A stretch of 64,000 nucleotides of DNA from positions 1-64,000 of the forward strand of contig JAEEQH010000008.1 in the NCBI GenBank assembly GCA_016285245.1, written 5' to 3'. A model generated the notes under the pieces. It saw only the letters and a program-made list of their open reading frames with translations, was not told where the DNA came from and did no database searches. The translations under genes were made by a program, and so were the position numbers. Position 1 is the stretch's first letter. The number at the start of each line of letters is the position of its first letter. Below are positions 44,662-53,637 of the stretch, one piece after another. The DNA comes from Prevotella sp. (lineage in GTDB: Bacteria; Bacteroidota; Bacteroidia; Bacteroidales; Bacteroidaceae).

Positions 44662-46110
44662 CTACGGCGTGGTGGTGGCGGCGGTGAGCTTATGTGTCAG
44701 CCGTGTGATGTCTTCGGCACCTTGTTTCATGCGCTGTGTGATGTCCTCGACCTCTTCGGGTGGCAATCCGTGAAGACTGGCGTTGAGTACCTGTGTGAAG
44801 CCGTTGATGATGTTGAGTGGTGTACGTATCTCGTGGTACATGGTCTGTATGAAGGCCGCTTTTCGGCGGTTGGCCTCGAGTTTGACCTGGTAGGCTTCGC
44901 GGAGTTGCGAGTTGAGAGCTGACAGTTGGGCGTTTGTGCGTTGTATGTCTGTGACGCTGTTGGCCAGTGACTGCTGCATACGTACAAAGCTGTTGGTGAG
45001 TCGTCCTACGCTGTCGTGTCGCGGGCTTTCGGTGAGTGGCTCGTCGAAGTGGCCGTCAGCTATGCGTCGTACGGTATGGTCGAGCTGGCTGAGTGGTTGG
45101 ATGTTGCGTCGGACGGTGAGGTAACAGATGAACATGAGCAGCACAAGTCCGGTGGCGATGATGATCCACGTATAAAAGACGAGGCGGTTGTAGCGTGCGA
45201 AGACGTCGCTCTCGGGACAGACGATGGCAAAGCTCCATCCGGTGCGCACCAAGGGGCGGTAGAAGATGAACGCCGGTGCTCCGTCGACGATGGTCTGCAG
45301 CATCCCGCTGTGTCCGGCGAGCATGGCTTTTCCCAAGTTCTCGATGTCTCGACGTGCAGCAGGGTCGGCATCGCTGAAGATGTTCTCGCGGAAGAGTTTT
45401 GCCGTGTCGGGGTGAACGATATAGGTTCCTGCGTGGTCAATCATGATAGCCGATGAGTTTGGATAGGGCTTCAGCGCTGTGACAGTCTGTGAGAGCCATT
45501 TCAGCGTGAGGCTGGCGGTGATACTGCCGACATAGCGTCCGGAGGCGTCGCGCATGGGACAGCAGTAGCTGGTTAGAATGTCAGGTGACGAGAGTGTCCC
45601 CTCGTTATAGTCGTCGTAAGCGTCGACCCAGCAGGCGGTTCCCAGTTTGCGTGGTGTCTTGTACCACACGGCGTCGAAGTACTCGAAGGGCCCCTCGCGG
45701 ACGGTCGTGATACTGTCCTTGGAGTGCCGGAGGGAGTAAGCCGAGTAATAACGTCCCATCTCGGGGAAGAAGTTCGGCTCCATGGAGATAGCCATTCCTG
45801 TGAGGAAGGCGTTCTCTTCGATGGCACGTCGTGTAAAGGTGAGCAGGGAGTCGGGCGTTAGGTGACGCGGTGTCGTCAGTGCCATGAAGTTGGTCACTGT
45901 CTCTGTCTCGTCCATGATGCCGTTGATGCGTGCAGAGGTGTTGTCGAGCAGCTGTGTGGCCCGTTCGATGGCTACGCGTTGCACGTAGCGCTTGCCTCGG
46001 AGGAAGAGGAAACCGAAGAGGAACGTGAAGGCCACCGTGATGATGAGCACGATGACGAGGCCGAGTCGTAGCGACAGCCGTTGCTGTATATAACGTGGTA
46101 TATTTGTCAT
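44662..46110 (-). CDS. Membrane sensor with HAMP and HisKA-like end, no ATPase domain
   Basis: The 482-residue product has a membrane helix (about 15-37), a large extracytoplasmic Cache-type sensor domain (about 40-300), a second helix (about 303-325) and a HAMP segment with a coiled coil. The final 60 residues match a HisKA dimerisation domain, with the phosphoacceptor motif MYHEIRTPLN (His near 424). The protein stops about 50 residues later, so the HATPase catalytic domain is completely absent. There is no frameshifted remnant downstream: the next gene is the nitroreductase. It overlaps the second sensor gene by 4 bp. It could accept phosphate from another kinase, regulate by heterodimerisation, or be a decayed hybrid kinase. 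Confidence 0.8.
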   Translation of the reverse strand: MTNIPRYIQQRLSLRLGLVIVLIITVAFTFLFGFLFLRGKRYVQRVAIERATQLLDNTSARINGIMDETETVTNFMALTTPRHLTPDSLLTFTRRAIEENAFLTGMAISMEPNFFPEMGRYYSAYSLRHSKDSITTVREGPFEYFDAVWYKTPRKLGTACWVDAYDDYNEGTLSSPDILTSYCCPMRDASGRYVGSITASLTLKWLSQTVTALKPYPNSSAIMIDHAGTYIVHPDTAKLFRENIFSDADPAARRDIENLGKAMLAGHSGMLQTIVDGAPAFIFYRPLVRTGWSFAIVCPESDVFARYNRLVFYTWIIIATGLVLLMFICYLTVRRNIQPLSQLDHTVRRIADGHFDEPLTESPRHDSVGRLTNSFVRMQQSLANSVTDIQRTNAQLSALNSQLREAYQVKLEANRRKAAFIQTMYHEIRTPLNIINGFTQVLNASLHGLPPEEVEDITQRMKQGAEDITRLTHKLTAATTTP

Positions 46111-47129
46111 AGGGCAGTTTCGTGCATGAGTTCGTCGAGCAGTTCCGTCACGGTCTCAGTACCTTGCTGGATATCCGCCTGGAGTGTGGCCATTTGGGTT
46201 TTGGAGAGGTGGTTGTAGTCGCGGCAGACGATGTCGGTGCTTCGGCAGACCAGGTCTACGGGCTCTGCCATACGCTGTGTCATCTGTGACAGGAACTTCG
46301 CCTTCTTGACCTCGTAGTCCTGTGCCTCGTCATAGGCGGCCTGCAGTTCAGCATTTTGCGCACTTAGTGTAGCCTGCTTCTGTTGCATCTCGGTCATGTA
46401 GGCTCGTTGTGCGCGCTGCATCTTCTTCAGGCTGACCTGGAGCCTCGCTGCTTCGTGGTGGTGGTGCGCGTCGGGGATAGGCGTCTCCAGATTGCCGTCA
46501 GCGATACTCTGTGCGGCATCGGCCAGCAGGTGTAGCGGCCGTAGGTGTCGCGCAATGACGAAGTAGAGGAAGATGAGCAGCAAGAGCACGCCGCCGATAC
46601 TCCAGCTGAGCAGGATGCGTTGCATACTGGCGTACTTGTCGTAAATGTTCTCTGCCGGGCATATGGCCGCGAGACTGAACTGTCGCTCGCCTATGGGCTG
46701 TACGAAGAGGTACATCTCGCGGCCGTTGTGTACAAGTTGACGGTAGCCGCTCTCTTCACCAGTGATATAGGTGTCCGGTTGGCTGCTGTCTCGTCGTGTG
46801 ACGAACAACTGTGCGTTGGGCAGTGAGCGCTGTAACTGTGCCAGCGAACCGCTCTCCTCGATGAGAAGGTCTATTCGAGCTCTGTTTACGCGCAGCCGTC
46901 GTCCTTCCTGATGTGCCGTCATCTCTGTTTTCCGTAGCGTGTTGTCGATGTTCAGTGCCGAGTTCTCCAACACCTGGAGTGTCATGTCGATGGCCTCGTC
47001 TCTTATGACCTCTTCCGAGAAACTGGCGAGCAGTCCGACGACCAGTGTCGATATGACCACGACGAAGCCTGCCACCCAGAGTGCCAGTCTGGCTGTAAAC
47101 GATGTGCGTATCTTCTGTGCTATAGTCAT
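46107..47129 (-). CDS. Paralogous membrane sensor with degenerate HisKA-like end
   Basis: The 340-residue product has the same layout as its neighbour: helix (about 16-38), short extracytoplasmic domain, second helix (about 165-188), HAMP, coiled coil, and a HisKA-like C-terminus. Aligning KAKFLSQMTQRMAEPVDL with KAAFIQTMYHEIRTPLNI of the neighbour shows that the phosphoacceptor His is replaced by Gln. There is no ATPase domain. It is therefore unlikely to be phosphorylated, and a signalling partner role with the neighbour is an inference. GH9 lies 18 nt upstream in the same operon. Confidence 0.78.
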   Translation of the reverse strand: MTIAQKIRTSFTARLALWVAGFVVVISTLVVGLLASFSEEVIRDEAIDMTLQVLENSALNIDNTLRKTEMTAHQEGRRLRVNRARIDLLIEESGSLAQLQRSLPNAQLFVTRRDSSQPDTYITGEESGYRQLVHNGREMYLFVQPIGERQFSLAAICPAENIYDKYASMQRILLSWSIGGVLLLLIFLYFVIARHLRPLHLLADAAQSIADGNLETPIPDAHHHHEAARLQVSLKKMQRAQRAYMTEMQQKQATLSAQNAELQAAYDEAQDYEVKKAKFLSQMTQRMAEPVDLVCRSTDIVCRDYNHLSKTQMATLQADIQQGTETVTELLDELMHETAL

Positions 47130-47147
47130 ATCGGTGTCTGTTGGTGT

Positions 47148-49652
47148 TTATTTCGTCTCTGAAGCCCCGACGATGTTTCGGAACGATGAGCCGAAGATGA
47201 TGTACTGCGTGTTGCCGGCGATGGTGCCCTCGTTCTGTCCCCAGAGGAATGGCCAGTCGTCGTAGTTCTCGAAGTGGTCGGGCTTACGGAACAGCAGGCC
47301 GGGGGCTACGTTTCCGGGGATGAACGAGAAGTCGGCGCGGTTGTTACCGTAGAACACCTGCTTCGGACGGGCGGCACCGACGACGGCCACGAACGAGTAG
47401 TTATGGTACGGGTGGCAGCCGTAGAGCCAGTTGGCGACGCGGTAGACCTCGTCCTTGCCGACGATGTCCGGGTAGTAGATATGGGCGTAGTTGACGGTGA
47501 TGCCGAAGTTGAGCACGGCATTGACGCCTGCCCAGTTACCGAGCCCGATGGGTACGCCGTAGGGGTTCTGACGGTCGAAGCTGTGTATGTATTCTAAGTA
47601 CTGCTTGACACCAGGTCGTAGCTTCTCCTTGTAGGCGGCATCCTTCATGGGGATGCTGTCGAGCATGGTCTGCAGGTTGCGGATGACGTCACGGGAGAAC
47701 CGTGATGCACCCGATGTGGTGCCGTCACCAGTGCCCGTCAGCCAGTCGTTATCTGCCTCGGCTTGGCGGTCGCGACGGAATCGCGCCCCGCGCTGAAGGG
47801 CTGTAGCCTCTTGGCGCAGACGGTCGGCCTGCTTCTGGGCGCGGTCGGCCAGCTCGTCGTTATAGCCGCGGAGCACGCGGGCGGCCGAGGAGAATACATC
47901 GGCAGCCTGGAGGTCGAGGCTGGGGTTGCGTGTGGTGAAAGCCCACATGTCGTCGGGCGTACCGCTGCGTTTGCCGTCGGCACTGACCTCGTAGGGCTTC
48001 AGCGACGGGTCGTAGTGCAGACCGTCTGTGATGCTGGCGGCATCGCCGAGGTGGTGGTAGTTGTCGAGCACGCTGTTCGAGAGCGTCGATGCCATGTGGC
48101 CTATCTGCTCGGCCTGGCTGACGAGGTTCAGCACGCCATGCTCAATGAACTGCAGGATGTCGGGCTTGCCGTCAGGACGGTGCAGCTCCACATAACGCTG
48201 CTCCTGCGAGACGAAAGTCTCATCGCGCTGCGGCTTAAATAGTTCCCACGTACGGATGAAGTTCTGAACGACGTTGATGTTCGAACCAGTCTCGATGTCG
48301 AAGTCGCCGGCATCAAAGAATCCACCGACGTTCAGGCCGGGGATGAGCTCCAGCGGTTTGTACTTCGTGTCGGTGCTGGCACCCTGGCGGTGCAGGTCGA
48401 AGTGGTCGCTCTCTGGTGCCTGCAGATAGCCCTCCTTGAACGGCTCGCCATGCCAGGTGCGGTAGCCCTCGGTGACGTACATGTGGTTCATGTGGATGGG
48501 TACCCACACGTCGGTCGTGGCGTCGGTGATCTTGTCGTAGACGTGCTCGTCAATCAGGAAGTCGTTGGTGCGTGTCTTACCATATTGGATGAAATAGACG
48601 CCGGGCTGTCTCACCGACGAGAAGTCGAACTTCACATAATTATATTTATAATAGGGTCCCCACGTGGTGACGGTGGCGCTATAGGCATCGGAAGTCGTGC
48701 CGTCGGGGTTGAGGCGCATCAGACTGGCGGAACCAGTCTGCATGGGGTCGTTCTTGTCCAGCTCGATGACGGCCACCTTGGGCTGCTCGGGCGTGTAGCC
48801 CACCTGCGAGAAACCGATGTTTGGCTCACGGATCCAGCCGGGGATGGCGTGTGGCTCGACGGTCCACGTCACCACCTTGCCCGTCTTGCCCTTCGGCAGC
48901 ACGCTGCGTAGGACAAACCAGCCGTTCTGTGCCAGCATCCGCCCGTCGTAGAGTTTCAACTCGGCATCCTCGCTGCTGATACGTATCATCCTGTCGGGGG
49001 CATCTGTCGCCACGGTGATACTATGCCCCGTCTCCAGTGGCAGGGGGTCAACGAAGCGGTCGGTACCGCGGTCATCGTAGGTCTTGAAACCCTTGAACTG
49101 CCGTGGCTTCTCGATGTTGGGGCGTGTGACGGTCTGGGTCGTTGCGTAGCGTGGGAAACGTCCCAGCCGTCCGTCCACCATATAGGTCTTCAGCCAGTAC
49201 TGCGACGGCAGGAACTCGATGTTCAGTCCGGCCTCGCCAGCCAGCTTCTCGGGCACGGGCTTGTCGAGCCAGACGGCAATCTCTACTGCCTTGCCTTTTG
49301 CCGTGACGATGATGCGTGAGTCGAAGTCGTAGTCGTTGTAGCGCAGTCCGACCTCTATGCTGCCGGTCTCACGGTTCACCTTGCGGCTGGTCATCGTCGG
49401 CACGAGGTCCCATTGTTCCGGTGTGTTGTTTAGGCGGATGGCGCCGCCCTGTACCGTCCGCACACCATGGTGTATAATCTCGATGCCCGAGTTCTTCTCG
49501 TCGTTGAACCCGCCGTTAAAGCTGTTGCTGAACACCAGCACGTTCACGCCCTGACGCTCGAAGTACTCGAGGTCGTTCAGCCGGAGGTCTCCCTGTGCGT
49601 TAACCGCTACAGAGATCAGCAGCCCCGAGATAAGTGTTTGTAATTGTCTCAT
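47148..49652 (-). CDS. Glycoside hydrolase family 9 with N-terminal beta-sandwich domains
   Basis: The 834-residue exported enzyme (signal peptide about 1-19) has N-terminal beta domains and a CelD_N-type Ig-like module (about 270-370, ending QPGVYFIQYGKTRTNDFLI). The (alpha/alpha)6 catalytic domain carries the catalytic Asp region GGFFDAGDFD (about 442-451). Near the end is PDHFENYDDWPFLWGQNEGTI with the acid Glu (about 804). The His motif lies at LYGCHPYHNYSF. Likely activity is endo- or exo-glucanase on beta-1,4-glucan or glucomannan. It lies directly after GH3 in the operon. Confidence 0.88.
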   Translation of the reverse strand: MRQLQTLISGLLISVAVNAQGDLRLNDLEYFERQGVNVLVFSNSFNGGFNDEKNSGIEIIHHGVRTVQGGAIRLNNTPEQWDLVPTMTSRKVNRETGSIEVGLRYNDYDFDSRIIVTAKGKAVEIAVWLDKPVPEKLAGEAGLNIEFLPSQYWLKTYMVDGRLGRFPRYATTQTVTRPNIEKPRQFKGFKTYDDRGTDRFVDPLPLETGHSITVATDAPDRMIRISSEDAELKLYDGRMLAQNGWFVLRSVLPKGKTGKVVTWTVEPHAIPGWIREPNIGFSQVGYTPEQPKVAVIELDKNDPMQTGSASLMRLNPDGTTSDAYSATVTTWGPYYKYNYVKFDFSSVRQPGVYFIQYGKTRTNDFLIDEHVYDKITDATTDVWVPIHMNHMYVTEGYRTWHGEPFKEGYLQAPESDHFDLHRQGASTDTKYKPLELIPGLNVGGFFDAGDFDIETGSNINVVQNFIRTWELFKPQRDETFVSQEQRYVELHRPDGKPDILQFIEHGVLNLVSQAEQIGHMASTLSNSVLDNYHHLGDAASITDGLHYDPSLKPYEVSADGKRSGTPDDMWAFTTRNPSLDLQAADVFSSAARVLRGYNDELADRAQKQADRLRQEATALQRGARFRRDRQAEADNDWLTGTGDGTTSGASRFSRDVIRNLQTMLDSIPMKDAAYKEKLRPGVKQYLEYIHSFDRQNPYGVPIGLGNWAGVNAVLNFGITVNYAHIYYPDIVGKDEVYRVANWLYGCHPYHNYSFVAVVGAARPKQVFYGNNRADFSFIPGNVAPGLLFRKPDHFENYDDWPFLWGQNEGTIAGNTQYIIFGSSFRNIVGASETK

Positions 49653-49670
49653 AGTCTTTGTGTTAGTAGT

Positions 49671-52319
49671 TTATAATTTGATGTTGGTCTTCAGTAAGGT
49701 GGCATCAGCACTCGACGGACCAGCCATCAGCTGGTACTGTCCTGGTTGGAAGCGCATGGTATTGGTCTTGGCATCCCAGGTTTCCAGACGCTGGCGTGGC
49801 AGGGTGATGGTGACCACGCGCTCCTCGCCGGCCTTCAGGCTTACCTGCTGGTATCCACAGAGCGTCTTGAGGGGACCTTCTGTGTCGGCCGTACGGCGGA
49901 AGTAGACCTGTACGGTCTCCGTGCCGTCCCTCTTGCCGGTGTTCTTCACCGTCACGCTCACCTGGAGGCTACCGTCATTTCCCTTTTGACTTTCCTTTCG
50001 GCCGTCGACCGTTGGTTCAACTTTCAAGTTTCTCATCTCGAACGTGGTGTAGCTCAGTCCGTGACCGAATGGGAACAGCGGTTCGCCGGTGAAGTAGCGG
50101 TAGGTGCGGTTCTTCATCGTGTAGTCCAGGAAGTCGGGCAGGTCGTCGGTACTCTTGTAGAACGTGACGGGCAGCTTGCCGCAGGGGTTGTAACGGCCCG
50201 TGAGGACGTCGGCTAGTGCTGCACCGCCTTGCTCGCCGCCGTACCACCATTGGAGGATGGCGTCGCAGGTTTCCAGCTCGGGCGTCATGGCCATGGCACC
50301 GCCTGAGCAGTTGACGAAGATGACCTTCTTGCCTGCCTCGTGCAGCCAGCGCAGGACGTCGCGCTGTGCCTGTGGCAGTTCGATGCTTGTACGGTCGCCG
50401 CCACGGAAGCCCGGCTCGCTGACGCGCATCTCCTCGCCCTCGAGACGTGGCGAGATACCGCCTATGAAGACGATGGTCCCGGCATCGCCCACCTGTGCCA
50501 GCAGCTGCTGTGCCGTTGGCTCGGCTTTGTGCTGAATGTCGAAGTTTAGGGCGCCGTAGCCCGTCTCCTGCACATACTCTATCTGTATGCGGTAGTGCTG
50601 TCCGGCCTTCACGCTGATTTCCTGCTGCGCCTGCTGTATGCGCTGGCGTGCCTGCCAGAAGTTGACGATGGTGTCGCCATTGACCAGCAAGCGTATCTTA
50701 TCGTCGCCGCTGACGGTGAAGATGAGCATCTCGTCGCGGGTGGGGATGAGTGTGCCGTCCAGACGGGCTGAGAAGTTCTCGAGGTTCACCCCCGGTGCAA
50801 AGACGGTGTTACCGCCGTTGCTCAGCTTAACTGGCTCGGTCATGGTGACGGTGGCGGCGGGTGTGCCAGTCATCTCGGTGTTGTTATAGTAGACGGCCTG
50901 CAACCCTTGGCCGCCCAACGGTGACTTGATCTCACCGAAGCGGCTCTCGATGGTCTCGTTGCGTGTCAGTCCGCAACCCTGGATGTAGGGCACATTGCCA
51001 AGATAGCGGCGGATGCCCTCTAGGGCGGTGACGGTCTTCGTCGGGTAGCCTGCATAGTTGCCCCACTGCATCACGGAGTCGTTGGCATTGGGTCCCATGA
51101 CAATGAGTGAAGAGTGAAGAGTGGAGAGTGAAGAATCGTCGAGGGGTAATACACCATTGTTCTTCAGCAGGACGATACTCTTGCGGGCCATGTCGAGGGC
51201 CAGCTGCTTGTGTGCTTCCGAGGCGACGACGCTCTCGGGAATCTTTGTCCACGACACGCGGTCATCGCTGTCGAAGTCGCCCACCTCAAAGCGGGCCGTC
51301 AGCAGGCGGCGCAGCGAGCGGTCGAGGTCGCTCTCCTTGATGTCACCGCGGCGCACAGCCTCAGGCAGATTCCTGTATTCCGATCCACACTCCACGTCGG
51401 TACCGGCCAGCACGGCCTGTGCCGATGCTTCGGGGCTGTCCTTGGCGGTATTGTGCCAGCGGGGCAGGAAGTCGCGGATGGCACCGCAGTCGCTGGTGAT
51501 GAGGCCCTTGAAGCCCCACTCGTCGCGTAGTATCTGCTGCTCATAGCGGTGCTGGCTACAGCAGGGCTGTCCGTCGATGCGCTGGTAGGCGCACATCACT
51601 TCGGCCACCTGCCCCTCCTGTACCAACGCCTTGAAGGCAGGCAGGTAGGTCTCCCAGAGGTCGCGCTCGGGTAGGTCCTCGACGTTAAACGTGTGGCGGT
51701 TCCACTCCGGCCCGCTGTGTACGGCGAAATGCTTGGCACAGGCCAGCAACTTCTTGTAGTCGCCAATCCATTGGCCGTCGTAGGTCATGCCCTGCAGGCC
51801 GCGAACCACGGCAAGGCCCATCCTGGACGTGAGGAATGGGTCCTCGCCATAGGTCTCTTGGCCACGTCCCCAGCGGGGGTCGCGGAAGATGTTGATGTTC
51901 GGCGTCCAGAACGACAGGCTCTGGTAACGGCGGATATGCCCTGATTGCTTCGCCTGTTGCGCCTTGACACGCGCCTCGTCGCTGACAGCCGTGAAGACAC
52001 GGTGCAGCAGGGCATCGTCCCACGAGGCGGCCATGGCCATCGTTATTGGGAATACCGTGGCATAGCCGTTGCGCCCGACGCCATGCAGCGCTTCGTTCCA
52101 CCATTGGAACGTAGGTATCTGCAGGCGGTCGATGGCGGGCGAGGTGTCCATCATCAGGCGTACCTTCTCCTCCAGTGTCAGCCGTTTTAGCAGGTCGTCG
52201 GCCCGCTGTTCGGCTTTCAGCTGCGGATTCTTATACGGCGGAGGCGCCGTCTGTGCCGCTATGGGCAGTATTGTCAATGCCGTCAGGGCGATAGTCACGA
52301 ACAGTCTTCTCATCGTCAT
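49671..52319 (-). CDS. Glycoside hydrolase family 3 with PA14 domain
   Basis: The 882-residue exported enzyme (signal peptide about 1-22) has an N-terminal TIM barrel with FQWWNEALHGVG and nucleophile Asp in LITSDCGAIRDF (about residue 276). An alpha/beta sandwich contains an inserted PA14 domain (about 476-593). A C-terminal fibronectin III-like domain follows. WWNEALHG and SDCGAI resemble GH3 beta-xylosidases/arabinosidases more than plain beta-glucosidases, so xylo- or gluco-oligosaccharide cleavage is expected. Residues 396-405 (DSSLSTLHSSL) are encoded by a 7-bp repeat array just before VMGPNAND. Confidence 0.88.
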   Translation of the reverse strand: MTMRRLFVTIALTALTILPIAAQTAPPPYKNPQLKAEQRADDLLKRLTLEEKVRLMMDTSPAIDRLQIPTFQWWNEALHGVGRNGYATVFPITMAMAASWDDALLHRVFTAVSDEARVKAQQAKQSGHIRRYQSLSFWTPNINIFRDPRWGRGQETYGEDPFLTSRMGLAVVRGLQGMTYDGQWIGDYKKLLACAKHFAVHSGPEWNRHTFNVEDLPERDLWETYLPAFKALVQEGQVAEVMCAYQRIDGQPCCSQHRYEQQILRDEWGFKGLITSDCGAIRDFLPRWHNTAKDSPEASAQAVLAGTDVECGSEYRNLPEAVRRGDIKESDLDRSLRRLLTARFEVGDFDSDDRVSWTKIPESVVASEAHKQLALDMARKSIVLLKNNGVLPLDDSSLSTLHSSLIVMGPNANDSVMQWGNYAGYPTKTVTALEGIRRYLGNVPYIQGCGLTRNETIESRFGEIKSPLGGQGLQAVYYNNTEMTGTPAATVTMTEPVKLSNGGNTVFAPGVNLENFSARLDGTLIPTRDEMLIFTVSGDDKIRLLVNGDTIVNFWQARQRIQQAQQEISVKAGQHYRIQIEYVQETGYGALNFDIQHKAEPTAQQLLAQVGDAGTIVFIGGISPRLEGEEMRVSEPGFRGGDRTSIELPQAQRDVLRWLHEAGKKVIFVNCSGGAMAMTPELETCDAILQWWYGGEQGGAALADVLTGRYNPCGKLPVTFYKSTDDLPDFLDYTMKNRTYRYFTGEPLFPFGHGLSYTTFEMRNLKVEPTVDGRKESQKGNDGSLQVSVTVKNTGKRDGTETVQVYFRRTADTEGPLKTLCGYQQVSLKAGEERVVTITLPRQRLETWDAKTNTMRFQPGQYQLMAGPSSADATLLKTNIKL
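51105..51132 (-). repeat. 4 x 7 bp array inside the GH3 gene
   Basis: Read on the + strand, four units of GAGTGAA (one is GAGTGGA), total 28 bp, encode residues 396-405 in the loop before the GPNA motif. Confidence 0.85.
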
Positions 52320-52343
52320 GTCTGTCTTTGTGTGGTGAATGGT

Positions 52344-53528
52344 TTATCCGCGGGCCATCTTGTAGATTGCCTCCATGTCGTCGGCACTGAGCACCTTGAA
52401 GGCACCGCAGGTACGCTTGTAGTCGCGGCTGCACTTGCGCGTCATCTCCTTGATCTCCTCGTCGGTGATGTCACGGCCTATCAGCTCCTTGATGTTGACG
52501 GGCATACCGATGGCGTGGTAGAAGCGCTCCATAGCCTCGATGCCCTTCAGGGCCGTGCCCTCGGGGTCGGTGAAGTCGTTGGGCACGTCCATCACGTTCA
52601 CGGCGAAGCGGACGAAGCGGCTCAGGTTCTCGTGCATCACGTAGCGGGCCCAGCTCGGCCAGACAGCAGCCAGACCGGCACCGTGGGTGACGTCGAAAAG
52701 ACCGCTGAGCTCGTGCTCCAGCTGGTGTGTGGACCAGTCGCCGTTGTTCCTGTTGCCGGTGACATCGTTGTGTGCCAGACTGCCTCCCCACATGATCTGT
52801 GCCCTGTTGCGATAGTCCTCGGGGTCCTTCAGCACGGCAAAGACACACTCTTTCATCGTCCGCATCAGCGTTTCTGCTATGGCATCCGTCAGTGTCATGT
52901 CACAGTCTGGGTTGAAGTAGCGCTCCATGGTGTGCATGATGATGTCTGTCACGCCGGCCGCCGTCTGGTAGGGTGGCAGCGTAAACGTGCGCTCGGGGTT
53001 CATGATGGCGAACTTCGGGCGCGATATGTTGTTCGAGTAGCCCAGCTTCACGTCACCGTCCTCGTTGGTGATGACACTCGCCTCGCTCATCTCGCTGCCG
53101 GCAGCGGGGATGGTGAGCACGCTGGCCACGGGCAGCGTCTTCACGGGTTCGGCCTTGCCAAGGTAGAAGTCCCAGACGTCACCGTCGTAGCAGACGCCGT
53201 AGGCGATGCACTTCGCCGAGTCGATGACGCTGCCGCCGCCGATGGCGAGGACGAAGTCCACACCCTCCTGACGGCAGAGCTCAATGCCCTGCTTGGCCAG
53301 CGACAGGCGTGGGTTGGGCACCACGCCGCCAAGCTTGACATACGGAATGCCTCCCTTGTCAAGCAGTCCGCATATCTTGTCGAGCAGTCCTGAGCGCTCA
53401 GCACTCTTGCCGCCGTAGTGTACCAGCACCTTCGTGCCACCATATTTCTTGACGAGAGCAGCCACCTGCTCCTCTGACTGTTTGCCGAATACCACCTCGG
53501 TCGGTGCGTAGAAATTGAAATCTTTCAT
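52344..53528 (-). CDS. Iron-containing alcohol dehydrogenase
   Basis: The 394-residue class III alcohol dehydrogenase is of the butanol dehydrogenase/YqhD type. It has an N-terminal NAD(P) domain with VLVHYGGKSAERSG and AIGGGSVIDSAK. The metal-binding domain has the His cluster in STHQLEHELSGLFDVTHGAGLA (about 268-290). It would reduce aldehydes such as butyraldehyde or lactaldehyde, possibly from rhamnose or fucose breakdown or as a redox valve. It lies 24 nt upstream of GH3 in the operon, an unusual place for this enzyme. Confidence 0.9.
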   Translation of the reverse strand: MKDFNFYAPTEVVFGKQSEEQVAALVKKYGGTKVLVHYGGKSAERSGLLDKICGLLDKGGIPYVKLGGVVPNPRLSLAKQGIELCRQEGVDFVLAIGGGSVIDSAKCIAYGVCYDGDVWDFYLGKAEPVKTLPVASVLTIPAAGSEMSEASVITNEDGDVKLGYSNNISRPKFAIMNPERTFTLPPYQTAAGVTDIIMHTMERYFNPDCDMTLTDAIAETLMRTMKECVFAVLKDPEDYRNRAQIMWGGSLAHNDVTGNRNNGDWSTHQLEHELSGLFDVTHGAGLAAVWPSWARYVMHENLSRFVRFAVNVMDVPNDFTDPEGTALKGIEAMERFYHAIGMPVNIKELIGRDITDEEIKEMTRKCSRDYKRTCGAFKVLSADDMEAIYKMARG

Positions 53529-53579
53529 AGGTTTTTAGTTTGTAAATGCTAAGAATAGTTGTTATCTGTGATTATATGC

Positions 53580-53597
53580 CCGGCGTTGAAACGCCGG
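53580..53597. other. Perfect GC-rich palindrome between esterase and ADH genes
   Basis: CCGGCGTT and AACGCCGG form an 8-bp stem with a 2-nt loop in the 109-bp gap. There is no T-tract, so full termination is doubtful. It may shape differential expression or mRNA processing inside the operon. Confidence 0.5.
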
Positions 53598-53637
53598 AAG
53601 TGTGGGCTCCCTTCGGTTAGTACCGGGGGAGTGGGGA

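Noticed and set aside
44904..44931. Another in-gene 4 x 7 bp array (unit about GTTGAGA) in the sensor gene
   Set aside because: The encoded AQLSALNSQL matches the paralogous sensor (ATLSAQNAEL) at the same place, so it is an ordinary coiled coil rather than an insertion.
53580..53597. Intrinsic terminator between the esterase and ADH genes
   Set aside because: The palindrome is perfect but no T-run follows on the - strand, so I list it only as a hairpin.
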